A DNA stretch of 32,953 bases, from positions 1 to 32,953 of the forward strand of contig CANPBB010000017.1 in assembly GCA_947572235.1 (NCBI GenBank). The letters run 5' to 3'. How positions within the stretch are numbered: position 1 is the stretch's first letter; every line of letters starts with the position of its first letter. The DNA comes from an uncultured Clostridia bacterium. Lineage in GTDB: Bacteria > Bacillota > Clostridia > Oscillospirales > Oscillospiraceae. Below the pieces are notes generated by a model. The model was not told where the DNA came from. It worked only from the letters and a program-made list of their open reading frames with translations, and searched no databases. The translations under genes were made by a program, and so were the position numbers. Below are positions 23,023 through 31,054 of this stretch, piece after piece.

Positions 23023-23579
23023 AACAGAATACCCTCCTTTTCAAGGTGCGCTTTCAGCTTCTGCCGGGTGCGGTAGAGGATGGTTTTTACCGTGTTCTCC
23101 TTCAGGCCATAGCGCTTGGCAATGTCCTGAAGGGACTCGGCGTACCAGTAGCGGCGGAGGAACACATTGCCGTGGCGCTCCGGCAGGGCCTGGAGGAAGC
23201 GGTTGATGGACCGCTCCAGCTCCGCGTCCTCCACCGCGCCATAGGTGTCCTCTCCGCCGGCGGTGCACTCCTCCAGCTCCTCCAGAATCAGGGGCAGCGC
23301 GCCGCCGCCCCGCTTCTCCGTCTGGAGGGCGCGCCGGCGGTTGAAGGCCAGCCGCCGGGTGATCTTGCCCACAAAGGCGCTCAGCCGGAGAGGGCGGTGG
23401 GGCGGTATGGCGTTCCACACCCCCAGATAGGTGTCGTTGACGCACTCCTCCGCGTCCTCCGCGCTGGAGAGGATGTTGTAGGCGATGGTGTAGCAGTAGT
23501 TGGCGTATTTGCCGCTGAGGGCGGCTACAGCGTCGCCGCTGCGCTGAAAAAATAGGTCGATGATCCTGCTGTCCTCCAT
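23019..23579 (-). CDS. ECF-like RNA polymerase sigma factor
   Basis: A 186-residue sigma-70 family protein. Region 2 spans about 25-95 (KYANYCYTIAYNILSSAEDA, ECVNDTYLGVWN, FVGKITRRLAFNRRR), and region 4 spans about 125-183 (LPERHGNVFLRRYWYAESLQ, DIAKRYGLKENTVKTILYR). Between them lies an acidic linker. ATG 23579 is preceded by GGGAG at 10 bases. The gene overlaps its membrane partner, which points to a regulatory pair. Targets are unknown; a TATATA motif 60-70 bases upstream may be its promoter, without a clear -35. Confidence 0.88.
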   Translation of the reverse strand: MEDSRIIDLFFQRSGDAVAALSGKYANYCYTIAYNILSSAEDAEECVNDTYLGVWNAIPPHRPLRLSAFVGKITRRLAFNRRRALQTEKRGGGALPLILEELEECTAGGEDTYGAVEDAELERSINRFLQALPERHGNVFLRRYWYAESLQDIAKRYGLKENTVKTILYRTRQKLKAHLEKEGILL

Positions 23580-23639
23580 AGGATGCACTCCCTTTCGTCG
23601 ATTGCTCCGCCGGATGGCCGGCGGGGAAGGGCCCTTCAC

Positions 23640-23997
23640 CTATATAGTCACCGGGGAGGGCGGCGAGGTTTCGCTGTTCGCGGGAGATGTTTTTGCATTC
23701 GGATAAAAAAGCGCCGCACACTCTATTCTACCGAGGTGCGGCGCTGGATTATACATATGGAGTTTGGTGAAAATTTGCCGAGGAGTTGCTTATGTAGCAT
23801 AGCCGATCCTGCTGACAACCAAGCACAGGTCAATAAAGACTGATCAGCAGGGCCACGTAGAAAATAAGATTACTTCCCTCTTTGACCTCTTTACATTACA
23901 TTAGATAATTATGAGAAAACAGACTAAATCAAAATAGAACCCATAATAAAAATACTTTTCAGCAGGCCCCCTCTGAACCATAGCAAGACTATAGAGT
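23640..23997. other. Gene-free boundary to an AT-rich island
   Basis: A 10-bp stem (AGCGCCGCAC, 23709-23718, with its partner at about 23735-23744) is followed on the minus strand by TTTTTT and works as a terminator for minus-strand transcripts from the nuclease gene. At about 23750 the composition changes from GC-rich to AT-rich. An 8-bp inverted repeat (CCTGCTGA at about 23808 with TCAGCAGG at about 23846) lies further on. Only very short frames are present, and none has support. Confidence 0.6.
23707..23745 (-). terminator. Terminator at the island boundary
   Basis: On the minus strand the arms AGCGCCGCAC and GTGCGGCGCT enclose a loop of about 16 bases, and TTTTTTAT follows directly. It lies 250 bases beyond the nuclease stop. 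It should stop nuclease transcription before the sigma gene. Confidence 0.7.
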
Positions 23998-25185
23998 CTA
24001 TCCCTGCGGGAAAAGCCCCTCTTGTTCCTTTATTTGTTCAAGCATCTTGCTAAATACCGAGTCTATTTCTTTATCATGAATATATTGAACAAAATTGTCC
24101 CATGTACCAAATTTCTTTGAAAATATACTTGGTGAAATTAAAGTTTTACCTTTAAATGTTAACTGTTCAAGAACTGTTTGGTTAACTTCATAGTCGTTGC
24201 TCTCTTTTACAATTGAAAGCAGAAGTTTTATTAACGAATAAATTAGAATTACATCTGTTTTTGTATATACCCGTGGTAGACCCGCTTCCGTTCTTGTTTT
24301 TCCGATACTATCGAAAAACGCATTCATATCGCCCCATAACCTTCTATAATAGGAAGCCTTATATTGGCAATCTCTATCGATTTCTTTTATTGAAGGTGGA
24401 TGACCAAGCTTTTTTTGCAAAGCAAAATACGCATCTGTTAATTGTTCCTTGGTTGCGCCTCTTTTAATATATGGACGATCACCGCATTCTTCTTGTAATT
24501 CTGTAAAAGGATATTGCTGAAATGGGTTTAACGGAAACGAACTATGCTCTTTTATATCTTTTAAGGTCGGAATTTTTTTAATGATGGACTTTACTCGCAG
24601 ATACTCTTTCTGCAATTCTTCGTCAGATGGCTTTGTCGAGTACTTTGTATCACCAATTTTAGTAAGAAAATTTCCATAATTCGTATACTCTTTTCTAATT
24701 CTATATTGCAAATTTTTGCTTAACTCACACAATTTAGGTGTTCTACAAAGATCTTTTCTGATTTTATCGTATTCCTCCACTAAATCATAATCAAAATCCT
24801 TGACTATCACTTCCTCTTGAAACAGTAGAGAATAATTAGCAGGTGGGAAATCATGTATTTCAAAAAAATCAGATGAAGTGAGCAAAATACAATTAGTAGC
24901 TTTGGCCAATTGGATTGCGGATGGTGTAAATCCACTGCTCGAAATTACAACACATCGATTAGCCTTATATAGATGTCGCGCCGCAACTACCTCTTGCACA
25001 CCTTTATTTCCATGCTTCTTTGCATGGTCCTTGCATTGAAAAACATATGTCAGCCCATTATATGTCCCAATGATATCTGCCCCGTTATCAGTATTCTTTG
25101 TACGGCGCAAATTTGAAAATCCAACTTCTATTAGTTTATTGTAGCATTTTCTTTCAAAGTCCAGCCCTTTTTGATTGTTTGTCAT
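23998..25185 (-). CDS. Mrr-like restriction endonuclease with DNA-binding repeats
   Basis: A 395-residue protein. The N-terminus (1-110) is a restriction-endonuclease-like fold of the Mrr_cat type: GLDFERKCYNKLIEVGF, D37 in NGADIIGTYNG, and Q50-x-K52 in VFQCKDH form the D-x12-Q-x-K active site, followed by AARHLYKANRCVVISSSGFT. The rest (about 130-380) repeats a motif such as YTNYGNFLTKIG, RRLWGDMNAFFDSIGKTR and KKFGTWDNFVQYI, which matches the homing-endonuclease-associated (HNH_repeat) DNA-binding units. It may be a type IV or single-protein restriction enzyme. Codons are AT-rich, unlike all neighbours, so it was acquired. It has a GAGGGGAT site and a micropeptide gene ahead of it. Confidence 0.75.
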   Translation of the reverse strand: MTNNQKGLDFERKCYNKLIEVGFSNLRRTKNTDNGADIIGTYNGLTYVFQCKDHAKKHGNKGVQEVVAARHLYKANRCVVISSSGFTPSAIQLAKATNCILLTSSDFFEIHDFPPANYSLLFQEEVIVKDFDYDLVEEYDKIRKDLCRTPKLCELSKNLQYRIRKEYTNYGNFLTKIGDTKYSTKPSDEELQKEYLRVKSIIKKIPTLKDIKEHSSFPLNPFQQYPFTELQEECGDRPYIKRGATKEQLTDAYFALQKKLGHPPSIKEIDRDCQYKASYYRRLWGDMNAFFDSIGKTRTEAGLPRVYTKTDVILIYSLIKLLLSIVKESNDYEVNQTVLEQLTFKGKTLISPSIFSKKFGTWDNFVQYIHDKEIDSVFSKMLEQIKEQEGLFPQG

Positions 25186-25217
25186 TGCTACATCCCCTCA
25201 TACAATGTGTGCTTATT

Positions 25218-25298
25218 TCATAGAGATAGCATGTCCAGAACCGCGAGAATATTTCCAGACAGCATCAACAGCGCAATCCATAAAGTTTTTCTTTTCAT
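25218..25298 (-). CDS. Hydrophobic micropeptide, 26 residues
   Basis: Minus-strand frame from ATG 25298 to TGA 25218. It encodes MKRKTLWIALLMLSGNILAV followed by LDMLSL. The basic start and continuous hydrophobic stretch look like a single membrane helix. GAGGGG lies 11 bases upstream of the start, a loose but usable site. The nuclease gene starts 33 bases after its stop, so both may be on one transcript. It lies between upp and the nuclease. Possible roles are a small toxin, a membrane partner or a leader peptide; none is shown by the sequence, and the peptide is short enough to arise by chance. Confidence 0.45.
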   Translation of the reverse strand: MKRKTLWIALLMLSGNILAVLDMLSL

Positions 25299-25357
25299 AT
25301 TAGCATTATCCCCTCAAAACTCTGTCGTTTGACGCAGACAGCAGGGCCGCTCCCGCC

Positions 25358-25984
25358 CTACAGTGTGCCGAAGATGCGGTCGCCGGCGTCGCCTAATCCG
25401 GGGACGATGTAGCCCCGCTGGTTCAGGCGGTCGTCCAAGGCGGCGCAGTAGATGGGGACCTCCGGGTGCTCCCGCTCCACCTTGGCTGCCCCCTCCGGGG
25501 CGGCCACCAGCACCATCAGCTTGATGTTTTGGCAGCCGTACTCCTTCATAAAGGCGATGGCCGCGCAGGCGCTGCCGCCGGTGGCCAGCATGGGGTCCAC
25601 CACCAGCACATCCCGCTGGGCGATGTCCGGGGGCATCTTGCAGAAGTACTTCACCGGCTGTAAGGTCTCCTCGTCCCGGTAGAGGCCGATGTGGCCCACC
25701 TTGGCCGAGGGTACCATCCGCAGCACCCCCTCCACCAGTCCCAGCCCCGCCCGGAGGATAGGCACCACCGCCAGCTTCTTCCCCGACAGCGTGGGGGCGT
25801 CCATGGCGCACAGGGGCGTCTCGATTTTCCGGGTGGTGAGGGGCAGGTCCCGGGTGGCCTCGTAGGTGAGAAACATCCCGATCTCCTCCACCAAGGTCCG
25901 AAAGTCCTTGGTGGGGGTGTTTTTATCCCGCAGGATGGTCAGCTTGTGGGCCACCAGCGGGTGGCCGACAATGTGCAGGCTCAT
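25358..25984 (-). CDS. upp: Uracil phosphoribosyltransferase
   Basis: A 208-residue enzyme that makes UMP from uracil and PRPP. It has [20 protein letters not shown] (about 73-92), the PRPP-binding loop [12 protein letters not shown] (129-140), and the C-terminal [16 protein letters not shown] uracil-binding flap. ATG 25984 is preceded by GGAGGAGAAC. Length equals the family norm (208-209). It lies downstream of tsaB and probably shares its transcript. Confidence 0.97.
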   Translation of the reverse strand: MSLHIVGHPLVAHKLTILRDKNTPTKDFRTLVEEIGMFLTYEATRDLPLTTRKIETPLCAMDAPTLSGKKLAVVPILRAGLGLVEGVLRMVPSAKVGHIGLYRDEETLQPVKYFCKMPPDIAQRDVLVVDPMLATGGSACAAIAFMKEYGCQNIKLMVLVAAPEGAAKVEREHPEVPIYCAALDDRLNQRGYIVPGLGDAGDRIFGTL

Positions 25985-26011
25985 AGTTCTCCTCCTCTGT
26001 TTCTGTTCCCG

Positions 26012-26728
26012 CTATCTCTGTTCCCGCGCCAGCCGCTCCCGCTCCGCCTGGGACAGCCGCAGGTAGGCCGGGGTCAGCTCCTGCGCGGTGCAGAGCTCCC
26101 CCGCCTGTACCTTGGGCCAGACGGCCAGGGCCACCCCTACGGCGCTCTGGAGGCGCAGGTGCCGGGGGGCCAGCTCACAGGCGATGCCTTGGGAGAGCAG
26201 GTAGTCCCGGCACAGCTCCGCCCCATCGCCCACCACCAGCTGGGGGAAGCGGGGGGGGACCCGCTTCTCCCCCTTCAGCTCCTCCGCCAAGTCCTCCAAG
26301 GAGATGGCTCGGTCCGGGGTGTTTCGCTCCCAGATGCCGCCTCGGGTGCGGAAGAGGGCGTTGTAGATCTGATGGCGCCGGGCGTCCATAGCGCAGATCA
26401 CCACGGCGTCCATATGGGACAGGGGGGCGGTCATAGCCTCCAGCGTGGACACCGCCGCGCAGGGCTTCTCCAAGGCCCAGGCGAGGCCCTTGGCCGCCGC
26501 CACGCCGATGCGGAGGCCCGTGAAGGAGCCGGGGCCGGCGGCTACGGCGATGACGTCCATATCTTGGGGCGTCAGCTCGGCGTTTTGCAGCATGGATTCC
26601 ACCATGGGCATCAGCGTCCGGCTGTGGGTGAGGCCGGTGGCCTGGTCCGCCCGGCAGAGCAGCTCCCCGTCCCGGAGCACGGCGCAGGAGGCCGACCGGG
26701 CGGAGCTCTCGATGGCTAAGATGTTCAT
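26012..26728 (-). CDS. tsaB: tRNA t6A synthesis protein TsaB
   Basis: A 238-residue ASKHA-fold protein that works with TsaD and TsaE to make N6-threonylcarbamoyl adenosine at tRNA position 37. The N-terminal MNILAIESSARSASCAVL, SRTLMPMVESML and AAGPGSFTGLRIGVAAAKGL match TsaB. ATG 26728 overlaps the tsaE stop (ATGA); the open frame further upstream runs over tsaE and is a shadow. Its partner TsaD is not in the window. The gene should be co-transcribed with tsaE and upp. Confidence 0.95.
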   Translation of the reverse strand: MNILAIESSARSASCAVLRDGELLCRADQATGLTHSRTLMPMVESMLQNAELTPQDMDVIAVAAGPGSFTGLRIGVAAAKGLAWALEKPCAAVSTLEAMTAPLSHMDAVVICAMDARRHQIYNALFRTRGGIWERNTPDRAISLEDLAEELKGEKRVPPRFPQLVVGDGAELCRDYLLSQGIACELAPRHLRLQSAVGVALAVWPKVQAGELCTAQELTPAYLRLSQAERERLAREQR

Positions 26729-27150
26729 AGGTCCCTCCCCTCCACGGTGACGGTGCGCCAATCTTCCTTGTCCGGGCGGCGCTCTATGGTGACAACGACA
26801 GTCCCCGGCGGCAGGGCGTCCTCCACCCGCTCGCTCCACTCCACGGCGCAGACGCCGGGGCGGGAGAGGTAGTCCTCCCAGCCGATGTCGAAGAGCTCCG
26901 CCGCGTCGGAGAGGCGGTACATGTCAAAGTGGAAGAGGGGGAGGGGGCCGTCGTACTCATTGACGATGGTGAAGGTGGGGCTGGAGACCCGGGCGGTACA
27001 GCCCAGGCCCGCGGCCAGTCCCCGCGTGAAGGCGGTCTTCCCCGCACCTAAGCCGCCGCGGCAGGCCACCACGTCGCCGCTGCGGAGGACCGCCGCCAGC
27101 CGCCGGCCCAGCTCCTCGGTGTCGGCGGCGCTGTGTGAGAGGTATTGCAT
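26725..27150 (-). CDS. tsaE: tRNA t6A synthesis ATPase TsaE
   Basis: A 141-residue P-loop protein. Walker A is GGLGAGKT (32-39), then SSPTFTIVNEYDG and FHFDMYRLSDAAELFDIGW follow, all TsaE marks, and VCAVEWSERV completes the pattern. TsaE drives the t6A cycle by ATP hydrolysis on the TsaBD complex. The start is ATG 27150. A promoter with an extended -10 (27194-27199) lies 45 bases upstream. Confidence 0.96.
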   Translation of the reverse strand: MQYLSHSAADTEELGRRLAAVLRSGDVVACRGGLGAGKTAFTRGLAAGLGCTARVSSPTFTIVNEYDGPLPLFHFDMYRLSDAAELFDIGWEDYLSRPGVCAVEWSERVEDALPPGTVVVTIERRPDKEDWRTVTVEGRDL

Positions 27151-27193
27151 GTTCGTTTTCCTCGAATGTGTTTATAGTTGTGTATGCAAAGAC

Positions 27194-27202
27194 AGTATAG
27201 CA
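27194..27202 (-). promoter_or_regulatory. Extended -10 promoter of tsaE
   Basis: The minus strand reads TTTGTGCTATACTGTC: a TG-N-TATACT extended -10 element without a good -35 hexamer. The same core, TTTGTGCTATACTG, occurs at 29487-29495 before the SUFU gene. Confidence 0.6.
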
Positions 27203-27359
27203 CAAACGACGGAGGAGGGAAAGGGGGAAATTTTCGTCGTCCCTTTTCAGGAAAGTGATGCTGGGATATCACTTCGGCGGTTTCCGCAGAAGTACATTGC
27301 TATTCAAGAGACTATGCGCTATAATCAATTCGACAAATCGGAGGTTAAGGAGAAAGAAT

Positions 27360-27938
27360 ATGAAACATTTTTCTATGCCAGAGCAGGTTTCTCCGACATT
27401 AGAAATAGATGAATTGATGAGACTGAAACATAGTTTGGAAAAGAATGTATCAGGGGAAGCGGCAGAAAGCATCATAAAAGAAATTCCGCTGTCTGTACAT
27501 TCGACGCCGGAGATCCGGGCCGAGTGGGTAGAAAAGCTGTCTGCTGTTCTTGAAGATAGATTTGATGAGAAAACGGTAAAAAGCATTCGCCAAGGGTGCT
27601 ATTGTAATGAAAATGGCAGGTTAGAGGATACGGCAGAAAGCTTGAAACAGCTCTATCTCTCTTTAGATAAGGATTTACATAGATTTGTCGCTGCTTTGAA
27701 TGAAAATGGTGCCGGTTGGTTTATGAAAGGGGATCAATTGTATACCAAAATGTTTTCTTGTGAATGTCCTATGTTAGAGAAAGCAAAGCATTCAGATTCA
27801 TTAACATGGTGTCACTGCACGGCTGGATATAACAAAAAATTATTTGAGATTGTCTTTGAAAAACCTGTCCATGTGGAAATTTTGCAGAGCATACGGCAGG
27901 GATTTGATTTTTGCCTTTTGAGAATTACAGTTCAATAA
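27360..27938 (+). CDS. DUF6144-like cysteine-containing protein
   Basis: A 192-residue protein whose start, ATG 27360, has AAGGAG seven bases upstream; the longer frame from 27255 is not needed. Cys appear in pairs and clusters: GCYCNENG (about 80), FSCECPMLEKAK (about 136), LTWCHCTAGY (about 155) and FDFCLL near the end. The C-terminal block CHCTAGYNKKLFEIVFEKPV and EILQSIRQGFDFC resembles DUF6144/V4R-like proteins, which may bind metal or a small ligand. The codons are AT-rich compared with its neighbours, so it was probably acquired. The gene is alone on its strand and precedes a strong bidirectional terminator. Confidence 0.55.
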   Translation: MKHFSMPEQVSPTLEIDELMRLKHSLEKNVSGEAAESIIKEIPLSVHSTPEIRAEWVEKLSAVLEDRFDEKTVKSIRQGCYCNENGRLEDTAESLKQLYLSLDKDLHRFVAALNENGAGWFMKGDQLYTKMFSCECPMLEKAKHSDSLTWCHCTAGYNKKLFEIVFEKPVHVEILQSIRQGFDFCLLRITVQ

Positions 27939-27990
27939 ACTCCAGTTGATCGGACCGTCATCCATCAACAGGTGACTGCTCACTCTTGGC

Positions 27991-28025
27991 AAAAGACCCG
28001 GACGACAGGGCCGTCCGGGTCTTTT
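27991..28025. terminator. Bidirectional terminator
   Basis: AAAAGACCCGGACG (27991-28004) pairs perfectly with CGTCCGGGTCTTTT (28012-28025), a 14-bp stem with a 7-base loop. The A and T ends give a T-run on both strands, so the hairpin serves the plus-strand gene at 27360 and the minus-strand zinc-ribbon gene. Confidence 0.85.
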
Positions 28026-28035
28026 ATCGCGGGGG

Positions 28036-28581
28036 CTACCGCAGCTCCGTCCCGCAGTCGGTGCAGAACTTGGCGCCGGGGGCGGCCTGCTTGCCGCAGA
28101 CGGGGCACACGGCCCCGGCGGACTGGCCGCAGGCGGGGCAGAATTTGGCCTCCGCCGGCAGAGGGGCCTTACAGTGGGGGCAGAGGTCCTTTCCGCCGCC
28201 TAAGGTCCGGGCCACGCAGTCAAATACCTCGCCGGGGAGGAGGCCCTGCATCACCGCGCCGATGGCCGATGTCACCAGCAGCGGCGCGAAGAGCAGACGG
28301 CCCACCAGGACCCCGCCCAGCTTGTCCGCCCACTTTCCCTCCCCCACGTCCACTGTGAGGGAGGTGTTGTAGCGTGTGAGCCGGATCTGGATCGCCTGAT
28401 CTAAACCCACGAACTTCTTCCAGTCCTCCCGGACGCGGGCTTGGATGAAATAGCTGTCCTCCCCCACGGAGAGGCCCTCGGCCTCCAGGGACTTCTCCTC
28501 CCGCAGAAACCGCTCCAGCGCGCAGGCCACGCCGGTGAGCGTCTGCTCCGCCGGCAGCTGGTAAATTCTCGCCTCTGACAT
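28036..28581 (-). CDS. Double zinc-ribbon protein
   Basis: A 181-residue protein. The C-terminus (about 133-180) has four CxxC knuckles, CPHC, CPAC, CPVC and CTDC, that form two zinc ribbons. The middle (about 88-115) is hydrophobic (GGVLVGRLLFAPLLVTSAIG) and could be membrane-associated. The N-terminal 85 residues form an alpha/beta region with LERFLREEKSLEAEGLSV. Such zinc-ribbon proteins are common in Clostridia, and their function is not known. It has a GGAGGC site before ATG 28581. It follows the SUFU gene on the same strand, 80 bases apart. Confidence 0.7.
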   Translation of the reverse strand: MSEARIYQLPAEQTLTGVACALERFLREEKSLEAEGLSVGEDSYFIQARVREDWKKFVGLDQAIQIRLTRYNTSLTVDVGEGKWADKLGGVLVGRLLFAPLLVTSAIGAVMQGLLPGEVFDCVARTLGGGKDLCPHCKAPLPAEAKFCPACGQSAGAVCPVCGKQAAPGAKFCTDCGTELR

Positions 28582-28661
28582 AAAAACTGCCTCCTTTTTC
28601 GCTGTTGATGGGATGTGGTTTGAGATAGAGCCAATACAGATGGGAATATTTTTTGAGATGA

Positions 28662-29435
28662 TTACAGGCCGTCAAGTACCTCGGTGAAGTCGGGGCAGAG
28701 GTTGGGGCGCTGGATGTCCCAGACCAAGGATACCTTGCCCTCCATAAACCGCTCCTCCAGCTTCTCCATACCGTAGCGCAGCTTGTACTCGATCTCCTCT
28801 TTGTAGGCGGGGAGGACCATGTAGAAGTTGACGACGGTGCCGTCCTTGGCCTTGAGCGGGGGGACCTTGTCCATGGCGGTGAGGACCACGCCGCCCATCT
28901 TGGTGCCCTCGCCGATGGGGGCGTAGCCGGGGCCGTTGGGCATGGTGTGGCCCCAGCCCAGCCAGGTCTTGTACTCGTGGGGGAACCGGGCTAAAAACTT
29001 GATCAGGTGGATGGGCCAGTAGTACTCCGGGGGGATGTCTGTGCCCACATCACCCGGCTTGCCTAACTGCCAGTCCCCGGGGAGGAAGAGGTAGAGCTCC
29101 GAGCGGCGGTACAGCTCCGGATTCTCAATTTCCTCCGGCAGCGTCATAGGCAGATCGCTCATGCCGGTGGTGTAGAGCACGTAGAAGGGAAGCTCCTCGT
29201 CGGGGCAGATGATGTGCACGTCGATGTGGACCAAGTCCGAGAGCAGCTCATGGAACACAAAGCTCTTGTGGTCCGGGAAGAGCTGGGCGAACTGGGCTTC
29301 GATCTCCTCGGCGTAGCGGCCCATCTCGGCGGGCATCTGGAACTCCCGGTTCTCCTGCTCCTCGTAGCGGTAGATGGGGGAGCCGCCGGGGGTGACTTCC
29401 TTCTTATTCTTGCGGAATTTTTCAAAAATACCCAT
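28662..29435 (-). CDS. Suppressor-of-fused (SUFU) domain protein
   Basis: A 257-residue protein. Its pattern YRYEEQENREFQMPAEMGRY, SDLVHIDVHIICPDEELPFYV, LYTTGMSDLPMTLP, LYLFLPGDWQ and YYWPIHLIKFLARFPHEYKTW is the bacterial SUFU domain. Bacterial SUFU proteins are often immunity or interaction proteins of toxin systems, or of unknown housekeeping use. No toxin is visible next to it here. ATG 29435 has GAAGTGAGG upstream; the gene has a clear promoter. Confidence 0.85.
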   Translation of the reverse strand: MGIFEKFRKNKKEVTPGGSPIYRYEEQENREFQMPAEMGRYAEEIEAQFAQLFPDHKSFVFHELLSDLVHIDVHIICPDEELPFYVLYTTGMSDLPMTLPEEIENPELYRRSELYLFLPGDWQLGKPGDVGTDIPPEYYWPIHLIKFLARFPHEYKTWLGWGHTMPNGPGYAPIGEGTKMGGVVLTAMDKVPPLKAKDGTVVNFYMVLPAYKEEIEYKLRYGMEKLEERFMEGKVSLVWDIQRPNLCPDFTEVLDGL

Positions 29436-29486
29436 GAAGATACCTCACTTCCTCTTCAGTACGGCCCTCTTGGCCCTTTCAGGTGC

Positions 29487-29515
29487 AGTATAGCACAAAC
29501 AGCCTGCGGACGCAA
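29487..29515 (-). promoter_or_regulatory. Promoter of the SUFU gene
   Basis: On the minus strand TTGCGT (29510-29515) and TATACT (29487-29492) are spaced 17 bases, and TG precedes the -10 (extended -10). The core matches the tsaE promoter at 27194. Confidence 0.75.
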
Positions 29516-29547
29516 CTGTTCTTATTGGCCGCAGGAGGTGTGGAGGA

Positions 29548-29576
29548 TTGACTTTCTTCGCCGCCTCCCTTACAAT
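29548..29576 (+). promoter_or_regulatory. Promoter of the MATE transporter
   Basis: TTGACT (29548-29553) and TACAAT (29571-29576) are separated by 17 bases. The ATG is 52 bases after the -10. It is divergent from the SUFU promoter, with about 30 bases between the two -35 boxes. Confidence 0.82.
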
Positions 29577-29627
29577 AGAGGGCAACGTCTTTTCAACGAG
29601 TATGATTCCCTCAGGAGGTACCCCGCC

Positions 29628-30974
29628 ATGCAGCGAGATCTGACGGCCGGCAGTGTCACCGGCACCATGCTGCGCTTTGCCGCCCCTATGATCGCCGGCA
29701 ACCTGCTCCAGCAGCTCTACAACATCGCCGATACCCTCATTGTCGGCCAGTTTCTCGGCTCCAACGCCTTGGGGGCGGTGGGCTCCGCGTTTACGCTGAT
29801 GACCTTTCTCACCTCCATCCTCTTAGGGCTGTGCATGGGCAGCGGCACCGTCTTTGCCATCCGCTTCGGCCAGCGGGACATGGAGGGGCTGCGGGAGGGG
29901 ATCGCCGCCGCCTTTGCCCTGATCGCCGGGATCACGGTGGTGCTGAATGTCGCCGTCTTTGTCCTCATTGACCCCATTCTCCGCTTCCTTCGGGTCCACC
30001 CCTTGGTCTATGGCCTTATGCGGGACTATCTCTATGTGATCTTCTTCGGCATCGCCTTCACCTTCCTCTATAACTTCTTCGCCTGTCTGCTCCGCTCCTT
30101 GGGGAACTCCGCCGTGCCGCTGGCCTTTTTGGCCTTCTCGGCCCTTTTGAATATCGGGCTGGATCTGTGGTTCGTGCTGGGGCTCCAGTGGGGCGTGAAG
30201 GGGGCCGCCGCCGCTACGGTGATCGCCCAAGGGGCCTCCGCCGCCGCCATTACCGTCTATACCCTCCTCCGTTTTCCCCACCTGCGCCCCCGGCGGGGGG
30301 CGGGGCTGCGCCTGTCCGCCATGGGGGAGATTGGGCGGCATTCGGTGCTCACCTGTGTACAGCAGTCGGTGATGAACTTCGGCATCCTGCTGGTCCAAGG
30401 GGTGGTCAACAGCTTCGGGCCGGCGGTGATGGCCGCCTTCGCCGCCGCGGTGAAGATCGACGCCTTCGCCTACATGCCGGTGCAGGACTTCGGCAACGCC
30501 TTTTCCACCTTTGTGGCCCAGAACTACGGCGCGGGACAGCACCGGCGCATCCGCACCGGCATCCGGCAGGCGGCGGTGCTGTCCATGGCATTCTCCGCGT
30601 TGGTGTCGGCGGTTGTGTTTGCCTTTGCCCGGCCGCTGATGGGCATCTTTGTGCAGGCAAATGAGACAGAAATTCTGGATATCGGTGTGGGTTATCTGCG
30701 CATCGAGGGGGCATTTTATTGCGGTATTGCCCTGCTGTTTCTGCTCTATGGCCTCTACCGGGCGCTGGAGCGGCCGGGGATGTCCGTGGTGTTGACGGTG
30801 ATCTCCCTGGGAACCCGTGTAGCACTGGCTTACGCCCTCTCTCCCATCCCCGCGGTGGGGGTGCTGGGGGTCTGGTGGGCGGTGCCCATCGGGTGGTTCC
30901 TGGCGGATCTGGTGGGGGTAGGATATTTTCTTCTCCGCCGCACCGCCCTCCTGTCGGGCGCCCAAGTGGAATAA
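29628..30974 (+). CDS. MATE-family multidrug efflux transporter
   Basis: A 448-residue polytopic membrane protein with about twelve membrane helices in two bundles of six. Family marks: MLRFAAPMIAGNLLQQLYNI, IADTLIVGQFLGSNALGAVG, and the second-half repeat NFGILLVQGVVNSFGP and AAFAAAVKIDAFAYMPVQDFGNAFSTFVAQNYGA. MATE pumps export drugs or metabolites using Na+ or H+ gradients. ATG 29628 follows AGGAGG at 9 bases. The C-terminus (QVE) is intact. The substrate cannot be predicted. Confidence 0.93.
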   Translation: MQRDLTAGSVTGTMLRFAAPMIAGNLLQQLYNIADTLIVGQFLGSNALGAVGSAFTLMTFLTSILLGLCMGSGTVFAIRFGQRDMEGLREGIAAAFALIAGITVVLNVAVFVLIDPILRFLRVHPLVYGLMRDYLYVIFFGIAFTFLYNFFACLLRSLGNSAVPLAFLAFSALLNIGLDLWFVLGLQWGVKGAAAATVIAQGASAAAITVYTLLRFPHLRPRRGAGLRLSAMGEIGRHSVLTCVQQSVMNFGILLVQGVVNSFGPAVMAAFAAAVKIDAFAYMPVQDFGNAFSTFVAQNYGAGQHRRIRTGIRQAAVLSMAFSALVSAVVFAFARPLMGIFVQANETEILDIGVGYLRIEGAFYCGIALLFLLYGLYRALERPGMSVVLTVISLGTRVALAYALSPIPAVGVLGVWWAVPIGWFLADLVGVGYFLLRRTALLSGAQVE

Positions 30975-31019
30975 ATCTGTGCAGGTCAAATTTTTCCCAC
31001 AAATTTCAACAGATTCCTC

Positions 31020-31048
31020 TTGACTTGTCCAAGGGAAAGGCATATACT
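31020..31048 (+). promoter_or_regulatory. Promoter of the cold-shock gene
   Basis: TTGACT (31020-31025) and TATACT (31043-31048) lie 17 bases apart. The ATG of the cold-shock gene is at 31250, so the transcript has a leader of nearly 200 bases. Confidence 0.85.
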
Positions 31049-31054
31049 GTAGCC

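Noticed and set aside
25691-26719. 342-codon plus-strand frame
   Set aside because: Antisense to upp and tsaB; Gly/His/Gln-rich shadow.
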